Positions 34,645 to 46,986 of a DNA stretch of 64,000 bases are shown in pieces; within the stretch, counting starts at the first letter, position 1, and the number at the start of each line of letters is the position of its first letter. The notes beneath the pieces are model-generated. The model made no database searches. It saw only the letters and a program-made list of their open reading frames with translations, and was not told the DNA's origin. The position numbers were made by a program, and so were the translations under genes. Where the stretch lies: assembly GCA_036429605.1 (NCBI GenBank), contig CM071589.1, positions 3,162,001 to 3,226,000 on the forward strand, read 5' to 3'. The stretch is from Cladobotryum mycophilum (taxonomy: Eukaryota; Ascomycota; Sordariomycetes; Hypocreales; Hypocreaceae).

Positions 34645-35317
34645 GGTGTTTTCCATCAACACTGAGATTTCTTTCTTCTTTTCCTCTCTTCCCCTTCTTT
34701 TTACATTCTAGTCTGTGTAGAAATGACCTTTTGGCTTGTATCTCATAGCCTTTGCTTATTTTTGTACACCGCTTCATGGATAGTCTCTGGCTGTGTAATG
34801 TATCTTGCCATGTTCCATTCCAGTTTGTCTTCAACAGCTCATTTCTTTATTCAAAGCACTGCACTAGGATTCTTTACTATTCTTATTATTTAATGAATAT
34901 CTTGTTAATCTCACAGTCTGCGAGAAGTCCTTGCAATGGAAAACTAGAGATATTGAAGATGGTATGAGGCATTGAATATACCTAGATACTTGACGAGCGA
35001 ATGTAGCTTTATATAAGACCCAAGCCCTGATGAGTTTCCCACTACACTGGATTCGCAATACTTTGATGGTTCAGAGACCAGAGATGATTGGCTGAGAATA
35101 AACGGCCATGTTCACAGGGGGTGAAGGGGGTTGAATAAGAGTTGGCAAAGTTGCCCTACCAGAGAGCTCCGAGACATGCGCCGTGAGGTGAGGCTGTCGA
35201 GATGATATCTTATCGTAATCTCCCCCACCCCACCTCTTCCTCTCTACCACACAGCTCGACAAAAGCTTGCGACTGGGCATCTCTCCCCTCCATACACCTC
35301 GTCTTTAAACAGCAACC
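34645..35317. other. Intergenic, RRF promoter region
   Basis: Nothing recognisable besides the RRF upstream region. Confidence 0.5.
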
Positions 35318-36223
35318 ATGTCCCGACGAAGCTTAATTGGCCTTTGCGCATTGACGTATATACCCCTTGCTCCCCAATTGACACAGCTAGGGACCTGCTA
35401 ACCCAAACGCTCTTCCGAGAAATCAAACAACAGGCGACTCCAAAGCTCTGCGCCTCGAGCTCTCCCACTCATCTCCGTCCGCGCATTCAGCCAAACGCCA
35501 GCCTACCTCAAGAAGCGCAAGATTGCAGCCGCAAGCGACAGTCCTCCACCATCTAATCCTCCTACTTCCAAGAAAACCACACCCGCATCATCATCACCTT
35601 CTTCGTCTTCCTCCTCTTCCAAGGCAGACCATGGCCCCGCGCCCGACCCCGAGAACCCCCTCGACTTCTCCTCCCTGACGGCGGCCTACGCGCCCATCGA
35701 CGTGCACTTCAAGGCGGAGTTGCAGCAGGTCCTCCACGGCGGGCGCTTCAACCCGGACAGCCTGGGCGCCATACCCGTGACGCTCAAGTCAGAGGAAGGC
35801 CTGTCCTTCCAGCTGCGCGAGGTGGCGCAGGTGGTCCCCCGCTCGGGACGCACCATCTCCCTGCTGGTCAACGACAAGAAGTACATCAAGGACATCATGT
35901 CCGCCATCCAAAAGAGCGCCGAGTTCAACCAGCAGCCCCAGCGCTCAGAAGACAACGAGCTGGAGCTCCTCCTCAAGGTGGAGCTGGAGCGCAAGGAGGA
36001 CCTCGTCAGGAGGGTCAGGGACTCGTGCCAGGCGTGGAGGGAGAGGGTCCGTCAGGTGCGCACCCGGCACGAGAAGACGCTGCAGGACTGGAGGAAGAAT
36101 AAAGTGGTGCTGCCGGACGTGGTGAAGAAGGCGGAGAAGGAGCTGCAGAAGCTGCAGGATAAGAAGATGAAGGATATCGATCAGGAGGAGGCGCGGACGG
36201 TGAAGCAGCTTGAGCGAAATTGA
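35318..36223 (+). CDS. Mitochondrial ribosome recycling factor
   Basis: Two exons, 35318-35355 and 35434-36223, encode 275 aa. The 78 nt intron has GTATAT, a CTAAC branch site and CAACAG. Exon 1 (12 codons, MSRRSLIGLCALT) and early exon 2 form a mitochondrial presequence, then a Ser/Pro/Lys linker to about residue 80. The RRF domain covers about residues 90-275: the core helix, GAIPVTLKSEEGLS and LREVAQVVPRSGRTISLLV, then a long charged coiled region (KVELERKEDLVRRVRDSCQ... to LERN). RRF works with mitochondrial EF-G2 to split post-termination ribosomes. It converges on the RGG-rich gene, with 252 bp between their stop codons. Confidence 0.88.
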
Positions 36224-36475
36224 TTTTTCTCTCTTCTTCTTTTCTTTCTTTATATGAATATATCAAAATCTTATATGGATGAATGGATGAAGGGAACTTT
36301 TGTACGATTGGTGTTATGGTGGATAGGTCAACACACATCTCATGTATACTACATTCCACATCATTAAACAAAACTACACGCGAAATCATCGAGAAACAAG
36401 CCGTTCTTTTCTTTTTCTGTTTCTTTATTCATACTCATACACAAACATTTCTTTTCCTTCTTTCCTTCGTATCGT

Positions 36476-37660
36476 CTAAGTCTTTGCCTGAGGCTGTTGT
36501 CCCTTGCTCCCACCACCCTTCCCAAGCAACGACGCCAGCTTCTTCTCGAACCGCTCCACGTCCCTCTGCGTGTACGTCTCGGCCCTCAGGTGCCACGACC
36601 GGGCGACCCCCACGGGATCTAGCGCAAACCTGGGCTCCTCGTGCTTCCCCGCCACCGCGTTGTCCAGGATGACCCTTTTGATCGCTTCCTCTGCGCTTCG
36701 AATGATGGGTCCCGCATCGGCGCCTTCAGCGGCGATTGCTTCCCCGCCCTCGGCTGCGCTCTCGTTCTTCTTCTTCTTGTCCTGGAGGTACTGCTCCGCC
36801 GCCTCCTTGGCCTTCAGATCAGCAAAGAACCGCACCCCATTCCTCTCCACCTCCTCCGCGTAATTCCTCGCCTGCAAGCCCTCCGGCACGCCGACCTGAT
36901 CCGCCGTCCCCAGCACGCTCAGGTTCTGCAGCACCGTCGCCGTCTGCCCCTCCTTGGTCGTCGGCGTGGCGGGCATAAACGCCGCGAGCGAGTCCATCGT
37001 CAGCAAGGGGTTGTACCGCATCTTTGTTCCGAACCGCATGGCGTCGTCAAAGGCCTTCTCGGCGGAGTCCATGCGCTCAAAGGGATCTTGCTTCTTTCCC
37101 CGGGGCCCCGCGGCGGACTTGTCGCCTTCGCCTCCGCCTCTCGCCTTGCCCGTCTTGGAACCCCCTCGCTGACCACCACCACCGCCGCCGCCTCGTCCAC
37201 CCCTTCCTCTAGCACGCCCGACAAACCCTCCCCTGGAGGCACCACCGCGATTCCCCGGCGAGAATCGATTTCCACCCGGCGATGCAGTTCGAGGAGCACC
37301 CTGGGCCCCTCCAGCAAATCCTCCCCTCCCACGAAACCCCCCGCGGCCGAGTCCTCTGGGCAGACTTCGCACGTCAATCACTTTGGGCTGACCAGCGCCC
37401 TCCACCGGTGTCGCTCTCTGGCCCACGGAGGCATTTCTGTTCTTGACCAATGAATTGATCTCGCTGGCTGCGGCTCTCGTTCGCTCGCGGGCAGTTGGTC
37501 TCGCACCAGCACCGGCATCGCTCGCAACAGTAGGAGCAGCGTCGTCAAACTGTGATTGTGTCGTGGAGAACTGTCGAAAGTAATTTCTGAGGGGTAATCC
37601 GACCCTCTCCAGCTCCGGCCTCGCCCGGCTGCAGGCGGAACGAAGAGCCTGGGAACTCAT
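36476..37660 (-). CDS. RGG-rich mitochondrial protein, possibly mitoribosomal
   Basis: A single open frame of 394 aa; the start is the ATG at 37660. Residues 1-33 look like a mitochondrial presequence with an R-x-F-S-T cleavage context (FRQFSTTQS). Residues about 102-178 are a Gly/Arg-rich RGG box, an RNA-binding low-complexity region. After a basic linker, the C-terminal half (about 190-394) is soluble and partly helical, with FDDAMRFGTKMRYNPLL and LDPVGVARSWHLRAETYTQ as the most family-like stretches. It could be a small-subunit mitoribosomal protein such as the mS46/Rsm28 group, but I am not certain. It faces the RRF gene tail to tail. Confidence 0.75.
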   Translation of the reverse strand: MSSQALRSACSRARPELERVGLPLRNYFRQFSTTQSQFDDAAPTVASDAGAGARPTARERTRAAASEINSLVKNRNASVGQRATPVEGAGQPKVIDVRSLPRGLGRGGFRGRGGFAGGAQGAPRTASPGGNRFSPGNRGGASRGGFVGRARGRGGRGGGGGGGQRGGSKTGKARGGGEGDKSAAGPRGKKQDPFERMDSAEKAFDDAMRFGTKMRYNPLLTMDSLAAFMPATPTTKEGQTATVLQNLSVLGTADQVGVPEGLQARNYAEEVERNGVRFFADLKAKEAAEQYLQDKKKKNESAAEGGEAIAAEGADAGPIIRSAEEAIKRVILDNAVAGKHEEPRFALDPVGVARSWHLRAETYTQRDVERFEKKLASLLGKGGGSKGQQPQAKT

Positions 37661-38408
37661 GGTTGCGATTGACGTTCAACGTTCAATTGTATGGTCGTAG
37701 CTGGAAACCTCCAAATTTCTCCATCTTGACGGATGATGACTAAGCAATATCACGATAGCAAAGCGCCACAAATTAGAGGAGAGATCAAAACCTATCAAAA
37801 AGCAAAATGAATAAATAGTTGTACGTCTTTAATCATGATTTATCAATGAAGCGTATTTTAATAAACAAGTCGACTCCAAGGCGCCTGTCAGATAATGCTG
37901 GCACCATCTGCTAGCTCCCGAAGTCATCGTGGTGGAGATTGGTCTCCATATGCTGTACAAACCCCCCATTCCCAGTCCCAAATAAAGACAGATATGTATA
38001 GTGTAAACTCCCCGTCATGAAGACACCCAACTACCCATAAGTTTCCCTATTACTTCCCCCGCGGCGCCGTTGTGACCCAAGCCGGCCAAGCCCTTATATA
38101 ACACTTGAGAGTTTTGTTCGACGAAGTTGCATGCATCGAGTCGACCGTTCCAGATCTTGATTCAGACAGCTACGCCTGAACGCTCGGAGAAGCAAGTCGA
38201 TATGAACCCCAACACGGTTATTACCCCGTGGCTACGGTAGCCACATGCTTGGCCAGCCCAAGCCCTAGGCGTATCGTACTCCCAAGAATCGGCATGATGT
38301 TCATCATAATTTGGCGTCATGGACATTCTCTCTATCCACGAGTATATCTTTGTTCCCCAGGGGGATGCCCTTGGATGGTATCTTCGTTCCCCCAAACCCC
38401 CAAACTGA
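37661..38408. other. Intergenic between RGG protein and PPZ genes
   Basis: Promoter side of the RGG-protein gene and 3' side of the phosphatase gene. Nothing else recognised. Confidence 0.5.
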
Positions 38409-40140
38409 CTATACGCTCTGAGGTTGAACACTTGCGGGCTAGAAAAGAGTCAGCGATACTCAGAGATATAAAGCACGGATGAAGCTGTGACTTACAGGAC
38501 TGTTCAACATGTACTGACGCTTGTTGCGACCCTTTTTGATATGGCTCTTGAGAGCGCTGGAATCAAGCGGCTTGAGAAGCTCAAAGCTGCAGAGCAGCTC
38601 GGACGATACAGACATTACAGCCCCCCAGTTGTCGAATTCACCACAATACTAGAAAATGTTAGTATGCCCATCACTCTTATATAGTTAAGAAAAAAAGATT
38701 ACTCACGTTTGGTGCGCTGAAAACTGTGACCAATACTCGATCATTGAAAAACTCATATCCGTCCTCCACAACCATGTGTGCACGGCAGATCAAGTCAAAA
38801 TCATGATCGGCAAGGAAGTCTGTTATGACTCTCTTTCCAAAACAGTAACTGACTCCTCTTTCGTTTGCTTCCCAGTCCTGGTCCATGTCCGCAGGGTCTG
38901 ACCACAAAAGGTCGTTTAGTAGACCGTAGTCAGGCACATCGGTGGGACGGGCAATATTCCGGATGTCGTCCATGTGACTGAGAGCTGGCGAAAGGCCACC
39001 GTGCACACAAAAGATCTTGCCGGCAACAATGGCAGCAATGGGGAGTGTATTGAAGCAGTCGACAAAGGTCTTCCAAATCTTGACGTTGCAGCGCCTCTTG
39101 CATTCATCGTAAAATCCATATACCCTAGTTACATTGGCGCATTCGTGATTCCCTCTGAGCAGGAAGAAATTCTCGGGAAACTTGAGCTTGTAGCAGAGCA
39201 AGAGCAAAATGGTTTCTAGTGACTGCTTGCCTCGGTCGACATAATCTCCGAGAAAAAGGTAGTTGGACATTGGCGGAAATCCGCACATTTCAAACATGCG
39301 AATCAGATCCGTGTATTGTCCATGAACATCTCCAACAATCTTGACTGGAGCATCGAGCTCCAGAAGGGCAGGCTGTGATAAAAAGACTTCTCGCGCGCGC
39401 TGGCAAATAGCGACAATTTCGGCATTTTTGAGGCACACGCTCTTGGTAACCTTGCCAGCATAGGCAGCATCGAGAAGTCGCTTGATATAGTCGTCGAGAT
39501 CCATGTCCTTAATCTCGGCCATGGCAACGTTTGTGGTGGAGTCATTCTTGTCCGAACTCACAGAAGGCGTTTTATGAACAGGGTTGATGGTATTCTCCCG
39601 CTTAACCAGGATGGACTGGCCTGGCGACTGCATATGGGCGGTAACACTGGCATTGGCTGTAGGAGGCTGGTCTGACACCTGATCGACCTCGCCCGAGGCT
39701 TGCGCAGCGCTGACATCGTGGGTGCCGTTCTTGACAGAGTTGGAGACTGGGGAAGGTGGAGGTTGGTCATCGGTCATAGCAGACTCGGCAGTCGATAGAT
39801 CGGTAGAGTTGTGCCTCAGAGGGGGCAATTCGCTGCGACTGGCGCGGGAAACGCTGTTGCGGCCACTTCGGCCAGAACGAACGGAGCCAGCATCGTTTCC
39901 CTTATCGACTATGGTGTCACCGTTCGATAAAACCGAGTTCCTCGGGCTGTCCTTACCGCCACCGGGGATTTTGGATCGCAATGCGCGGAAAGATCGCGAA
40001 GAGTCTTTGGTATCGGATCTGCTAAAAGATGGGTAGGCTTGAAGGGAGGCATCAGGGCTCGCGAGACCCGCGTCAGAACTTGCTGAGATGGAGTCCCTGT
40101 TCTTAGAGGAGCCGCCCTGCTTCGAAGACTGGTTACCCAT
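38409..40140 (-). CDS. PPZ-type serine/threonine protein phosphatase
   Basis: Three exons, 40140-38707, 38648-38496 and 38438-38409, encode 538 aa. The protein begins MGNQSSK, an N-myristoylation signal. Residues 2 to about 205 are Ser-rich and disordered, as in Ppz1/Ppz2. The catalytic domain has the PP1-class metal motifs GDVHG (270-274), GDYVDRG (298-304) and GNHE (330-333), followed by VHGGLSP, LLWSDP and SAPNYCGEFDN; the last motif is rebuilt across the first splice junction. The final exon has only nine codons before the stop. Ppz phosphatases control K+/Na+ homeostasis and cell-wall integrity and are inhibited by Hal3. The short N-terminus is usual for filamentous fungi. Confidence 0.93.
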
Positions 40141-42021
40141 TATGATGACGAGTGGGACTGTTCGTCGGAGACGCGACGGGTTTGTCTCAAATACGACGTG
40201 GGTGAACGTGGGGTCTTTGGGGTCTTAGGGGGGCGCCTACGCCTTGATGGTAGTCCCTACGTCACGTCGTCGTTGTCGGCGTCGTGGTGGTGGTCGGTTG
40301 GCACGCTGAGTGGTCGTGCGTGTCTGTGAATTGGAGGCAGGTTTGTGAGAGTGAAATGCAGCAGGTCCTAGGGAGGGTGAAACAGTCGACCGAGGTCGGT
40401 AAAGAAGGAGGACCGCAGATTCCTTGGAGCGTCCGTTTTGGTTGTTTTAGGCGAGCGCCTAGCAAGACGGGCGGCCAGGTTGAGAAAGCTGAACGAGGTT
40501 GGTCCTGATGACGTCGTGAGGGTGCTCGTGACTCCGGGTCGGTGCCGGCAGGGTCTGGAAGCTGCAGTGGGCTCCTCCGATGAGCGACTGAGAAGAATTA
40601 AAAAAAAACACTGCCCCGAACGATAAGGTCGTTTCTCTTTCTGCTTCGGTGATAGCAGGTAAAAAGCGAGGTGGAATGACCGGATACACGCGGCTCGGAT
40701 ATTGTCGTCTTCTAAATTCCAGAATGCGTGTGTGGGGAGGGAGGATGCTGCTAAAGAGAGTGCAAAAAAAGTGATATTAGTGATCCGACAGCCAGCGACC
40801 GTTTGGCATGCTTATTTACTAGCAGTAAGCTGGCAGTAAGTAAGGTACGTAAGGGGGCAAGGCAAGAGAAGAGAGAAGATGGCGATGGAAATGAAGATGA
40901 AGATGGAGAGAAGAAAGGGAAAAAAGGAAAAGGAAGGGAAAAAAGAGGACAGTTGGTTGTGGTGGTGACGCTACTAAAAAAAAAAGCGGCAGCGCAAATG
41001 GATTGATTGATTGATTATAGGGACAAAAAAGAAAAACCATGGAGTTGGCCCGAGGAGATGAGGCAAACAACCATAACCAAGCAAGGCAAGGCAAGGATGC
41101 TCAGATGCTCTCCCTGGAAGAGGAACCAGGGTCGGGAACAAGTACCTGCAGATCCAACAACAAGAACAGCAGTTCAAACTACAGGCACAGGTAGTATAAG
41201 CAAATGTCGAGCACAGTCCTTCAAATGGACCGGTCGCCAAGACATGTGAGAGGGGGAGGAGAGGCAAGTCTCGGCTGCACGGCGTCGATGTCTCAGAATT
41301 GCAAAGCTTGAATGCGACACAACCTGACAAGAAAGGGGAGAGAAGTGACACAGAGGGTCTTTGTCTGACTATATGTCTGACTTGACCTGACTTGACCTGA
41401 CTGACTGGCTGGCTGGCTGACGGCTTGACTCTGAATGGATGAATAAATTGATGAATAGACGAGGCGGGGGAGAGAATGCATGGAAGGGAGAAGGGGAGGG
41501 CATACACTTGGAAACCAGTAAGAGAATCTAAAGAAACATTCATGCATACGTACTTTTGTTTGTTCTCCGCGTACCAGATACCACCTACAAGTAGTAGGCA
41601 TTCATATACTGCACTGTACGGAGTGCGGCTCCGGTGTGGCGATGCTCGCAAACGGAGCTGGTATTCGGACCTGGCGCAAAGCCACCAGCTCAACTAACTT
41701 GATGTCAAGTTAGCTAGTCCAGCTCTTGTCGCGGGGGGCGTAAAAGAAGAAGGGTGAGGAAAACAAGTTATTTAAGCAAAAGACTCACAATAAGAGAGAA
41801 AAGAGATGGTTGACGTTTGGTGTTGGTGGTTGACCACGAGATGGGAAGGGGTCGCAGTTGTGGGTTGCAAAGAATGGATGCGACCGGGGATGATTACTTC
41901 GCCGTTGTCGCAGTGTTTTGGCTGGGCAATGAACTTGAAATAAATAAAGTAAATTGCCAAGGTTGGTCCCTCCTAGGCACAGTTCCTGATGGCGGGCGGG
42001 TGGGAAGAGAGAAGATACAGG

Positions 42022-42044
42022 TAAGGCAAGGCAAGGCAAGGCAG
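42022..42044. repeat. (GGCAA)n pentamer repeat
   Basis: Four GGCAA units in tandem; a second short array of the same unit lies near 41080-41096. Confidence 0.9.
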
Positions 42045-42090
42045 GGGGGATTTGTGACAGATGTCTCTGCTCTGTCTGCTCTGTTCTGTC

Positions 42091-42216
42091 GTGCTGTGCT
42101 GTGCTGTGCTGTGCTGTGCAGTGCTCTGATGTGCTCTGATGCGCTGTGTACGCTGCTGTGCTCTGCTGTGCTCTGCTGTGCTCTGCTGTGCTGTGCTGTG
42201 CTGTGCTGTGCTTTGC
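42091..42216. repeat. (GCTGT)n / (GCTCT)n pentamer array
   Basis: About 125 bp built of GCTGT with interspersed GCTCT units and three short breaks; the longest repeat array in the window. Confidence 0.93.
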
Positions 42217-44914
42217 TTGGGGGCACGGTTCCTACGATAAGGTTTCACACCAAATGCGCACGACCCCTCTTTAGATGTCGAAATGGTTTTAGTTGGCCCG
42301 TGGGAAAGAAAGTTGAAAAAATGGGGGAAGAGTCCGACTAAGTATGTATGGATTGCGTAAGAATTGGATCCCATGTATTGTTCAAAATATGTGTGTAGGT
42401 ATATATAATACTGGGTAGGTATCAGGAGGTAGGTAAGTCAGTCGGAACTAACGTACGTACGCAGGCGTGAGTCGGCTCGATGCGGCGCGCCCAGATGAGA
42501 AGATGGCGATTTCCGGAATGTGGAGGAGGAGGAGGAGGGTAGCAAGGTAGGTACTTGAAACGAGTAGCATCCATACGGATACAGTGACAGGGAACAGGGG
42601 GAAAGGAACAAGCAGCCCCCCCGGAGGGAGAGAAGAGGCTCTCCCGCCGAAGCTGCTACTACTACTGCAACGTAATAGTAGTAATAGCTGGAGCCTTGGA
42701 GGGTTACTACTAAGGCACGAACCTATGCGTCAGTTACTGAGAACTGACTGATTGATAGCTTGATTGACTGGCTGGCTGGCTGACTAGATGCAGCATCATG
42801 GGCATGCTCTTCTCCCATCTTTCGGTCTCTGTTTAATTTACCCGGGCGTTGTTGGACGGCGTGCTTTTGGGATGCATGTACTCAACATTTTAAAAATGGT
42901 TCTAGTAAACGATAAGGATGGATCAATGTTCGAGATCCAGCAAAAGCGACAAGGCCAAGCCAACCTCACACCTGCTAAAAGCTCTAGTTTTGCAAGGTCG
43001 GGCCCTGTCATTGGGCATTGAGGGCCCCTATGGCCTGGTGCCCAGCGGCTGACGGCTGACCCAAAAACCTAGTTTGCTTTGTACTTTGTAGGTTGCGCCA
43101 AAACTTGCGCTGGAGAGCGTTTGACCAGGACCCAAACCTCCTCGAACGCACCCTAAACGACTCTGGGGCACGCCTAGCCCACATCTTCTCTCTCCCTCTC
43201 ACACACATGCACACACACGCACACGCACACACAACGGTCCTTCTCACAAAGTTCTACTACTACTGACCAGGAAGTGGTAGTCATTTCCATAGGCACGCTT
43301 TTTTACAGACCGATTTTAGCCCCCACCACTCCCGGGAGCCACTCAAAACCCAGCAAGTCTCTCCAATGGTCCTGGAAAAGCGCCTGCATGGCATGAGATG
43401 AGCCCTGTTGTTTCCGCCCCTGAACAGCCTTTTTATTATTATTATTAAAAGAGGCAAGTGAGTGGATCAAGGCTTGGGGCACGTGTTGAAAGGAATGACA
43501 TTCTGGACCATTCAAACCTCTCCTCGCCGCGGGGTTGGAAAGATGCCTGCATGGAAAGGTTCTATTCCGGGTTTCAGCGACCAACAACTCTCCTCCCCCG
43601 AAAAAAAACACATTAACCGACATCGTGGCCGAATCACTGCAATTGTATCCAGTCATCAATGCTTCCGACAAACAGGTCTGTCCCTGACCCAAATTAAAAT
43701 GCGGCTCTGTGATACGACAGAACTGTGAAGCCGTATCCGTAATCCGCCTTGGCAGCGTGGCACCAGCAAACACCACCGCCAGTAGCACCTCCACAGGAAC
43801 AAGCAACCATCGATGGAAACAGAGGTCGAAGCAAAAAAAAATCAATGCGTGAGACGGAGAGAGGGGGTCAGAGTTACGCAACTTGGCATCATCTCCGGGG
43901 GCTGTTGCCTAGTATCTAAACACCAATGCTCCGTGTATCGTGACACGATCTAATATCGGAACGTCTCGTTTGAAGCTGGTCCAATTTGAAATCGTGTGAA
44001 TGTAAAACCAATATGTTTATGATGCCCCTTGGGGGGGGGAACCGCCCCCAGCACAGCTCCAGGTCTAGATCCCCATATGAATCGTGAGTTTATGACACGA
44101 TATCCTCCCTTACCTTACCTTGGCATCATCTCATGACCATACGGCCCGCGCCCTCGAATCGGTCAAATGCCGATGCCGCAATGTCTCTCTCCCTCGACAA
44201 AATCCGGTACACCGCTTAGATAATGAGATCTCGAGCTGTATGCGCCATCCTGGGAAAGAAAAATTCCTCGATGGTGTCGAGTGCCGAACCAATGGAGCAA
44301 TGGACCCAAGATGCCCTTCATCGTGCTTTTTAGCGGCAGCTGACGAGAAGGGCGCCACATAATAGGTGCAGCAAATCCTCGAGAGGTGCATATCGTCTTT
44401 CTTACCGCCTATTCCAGCCCTCGCTGTGGGCATTGCATTTCACGCCGAAAATAATTCGCTTGAATCGAGGATGCCCCGGAAGTGGTTCGGAGGAAACGCG
44501 GTCTGATATCGTAATGGGAAAATATCAGAGGCTCAGCTGAACGAAAATAAATCGAAACAAAGATGAGATGGTAAGGGATTAGATAAGCTGGGTTAGAGCC
44601 AAACGTCCTCGTGACCCGGGCCATAGCTTTGCTGCTGTTCCCACATCCGCCGAATTTTGATGTGTTTACAATACTTGTTAGTTTGTGCAGATTGGATTGG
44701 AAGCCGAATTGACAAGGCCCAGTTTCATAATGAACAATTCCAAAGCAGCGGGCCCAACGACGGCCCGGATTGATGCCGTCGCATTAAAGATCCACCGGTC
44801 TTTGTTGAGCCTGGTAGGGCTGAAACATGGATGGGCAAGAAAGGGATATAACACACATATGAGACCTGAAAGGAGGGGTTTGAACGTTTTCTATAGAATG
44901 TCAGAGTTGGCCCA

Positions 44915-44942
44915 TTGTTGTTGTTGTTGTTGTTGTTGTTGT
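44915..44942. repeat. (TTG)9 trinucleotide repeat
   Basis: Nine TTG units followed by a C9 run and a CT tract. Confidence 0.95.
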
Positions 44943-46986
44943 GCCCCCCCCCCCTCTCTCTCTCTCCATGACCTTGCCCAAACGAGACAGAACTGTGCAG
45001 CTTACGGCTACTGACAGTCCAAATCCGTCGGCATTGAAGCTGGAGATTTGGGATCAGAGTCAAAAGGTCTGGGGGATTTAACTTTTTATCTACCCTTGAG
45101 CCATGCCAGGTCTAGAGTCTTGCAAAATAAGCTCTCATCCGACGATGTCCCAATGGAACTCGGCACGACCATGGTTTTGCTTACAAGGCTGAAGCCGGTC
45201 AGCCTCTGGCGCACAACCTGATTGGGTCTCTTCCAGTTTCAGTGAGAACTGTATTCCCCCTAGCTTCTGGATGCTGGTTTATCCGGGGCGCGAGCCATCA
45301 AGTAAGGTAATCTGTACTCGTTATGCCCCTTTGGGGGAAATGCACACAATCATGACCAAACCGTCCCAGGGCTCAGCGCTGTTTGGGAGCTGCTTATGTA
45401 AAAATGAAGGTGGCAGGAAAAAAAGAATGGATGCTAAATTTAGCTCAATGCGCCTAACAGGCGGGGTACCAAGACAAACCGGCAACGCGGGCTGTGCGAG
45501 TTTCACACATGCTTGGCCTTCCCATTTATTTGCATCTTGCACTTGCATGGATGGCACTTTGTGACTTTGGTGGCAGAGCAACAGGCTGGGGTGGTGGTGG
45601 TGGTGATGGTGTTGTGCATGTTTTTTTACTACTTTGGGAAATAGAGAGTACCTGATGATGTTCCCTAATGAGGGCCCAGTTTCAATCCGTCTTCATCGCC
45701 TCAATATGGTTAAGAATCAACAGATTTATCATCCAATACGGCGCATTAATTCAGGGGTACGCGGGTGACTATACAAAGGTACTAGGTCATTAAATAATAC
45801 TCGAAAAATAGTTAGAGAAACAAGGGGAATAAACAGAAACAAGGGGATAATCATCAGACACAAGAGACATCAAGAGAAACAATAGATACAAAATCTGTCC
45901 ACCACACTCAGCATTCCAGTGTCTATTTCCCAGCCCTTGAATTTTTTTAATCATATAGTCAGAAATAAGTGTGCTGTTGATTGATTGTGTGATTGATTGT
46001 CGATACGATCAGCATGGGGAACGCCACCAAGTCGTCGTCAGCAACCTTGAGTTGACTGAGCGATGATGCATCCCAGCCTGATCCTCTCCGGACGGGCACG
46101 GTGTCAATTTGCGTTGTTTACATTTCTCCTTTGGGTGATGATCACTTGATGGTGGCACACATCTCCCCTTCACGATCGTGACCACGCATCAAGTGTTTGT
46201 AGATAATTATACTCGCATTTACCTACAATTAGGTATACTATCTGCATTATGTCAGCCCTGTAGGTTAATTTTGGATCACAGATTTCAACATCACCAAATC
46301 GCTCTGCCCGCGCCAAGATCCCTGTTCGCTTTTTTCCTTTTCGCACCAAACTGGCGTAAGCCATGAGGCTCACTCACTCCGTTAATGGATCCTCTAGATC
46401 CAATATTATGTTTTTTTGGTACCATCAGCAGTGTAAATAATGTGGGTGGGTGGGCGGTGGATCAAGGTTCAAACAGCGAAATCTGGCACAGCCCACTATC
46501 ACAAGCTCCACACACCAATCCAAGCCACGCTATGGGGTACCAATACAGGGCTCTTACGGCTCTCATCAGTGTCTCTCAGTACCTCCAGCGCTGTTGCTAC
46601 CGTTACTGCGCCACCCCACGTTGATGTTTGACCATGCAGGCTGCCCGCTAGCATGATGCAACCAGGCCTTCAGCTCCCCAAAGCTTTTATAACTGTTCGA
46701 TGCCCGACGTAAGATTCCTACATATTCTGCTCCCATCTATCCATCTCATCATCTGTCTGTTTATTAATTTATTCCTTCTCCTTCATCTTCCACATCTTGT
46801 GCGACTTTGACTTTCGCTCGTTGTTGGGTCAAACAAACAGAGTCCCATCGTTTAAGAGTCGTATTATATCAAGCACTTCTCGCCACTCTCTTCCCTCTCT
46901 ACCTTCATCCTCCATATCATCTCAACAGCAACTTTCTCTCAAAAATACCTCCCCCGACCGATAAACAAACAAACAAACACATAACA

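Larger units (their letters stand above)
40141..46986. other. Long intergenic region between PPZ and SUR7-family genes
   Basis: These two divergent genes are separated by 6.8 kb. I find no coding exon or RNA gene. It contains a near-pure purine tract at about 40861-40950, pentamer arrays at 42022 and 42091, an imperfect hairpin at 42651-42690, and a TTG array at 44915-44942. The last 250 bases are the pyrimidine-rich leader of the SUR7-family gene. Confidence 0.5.
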
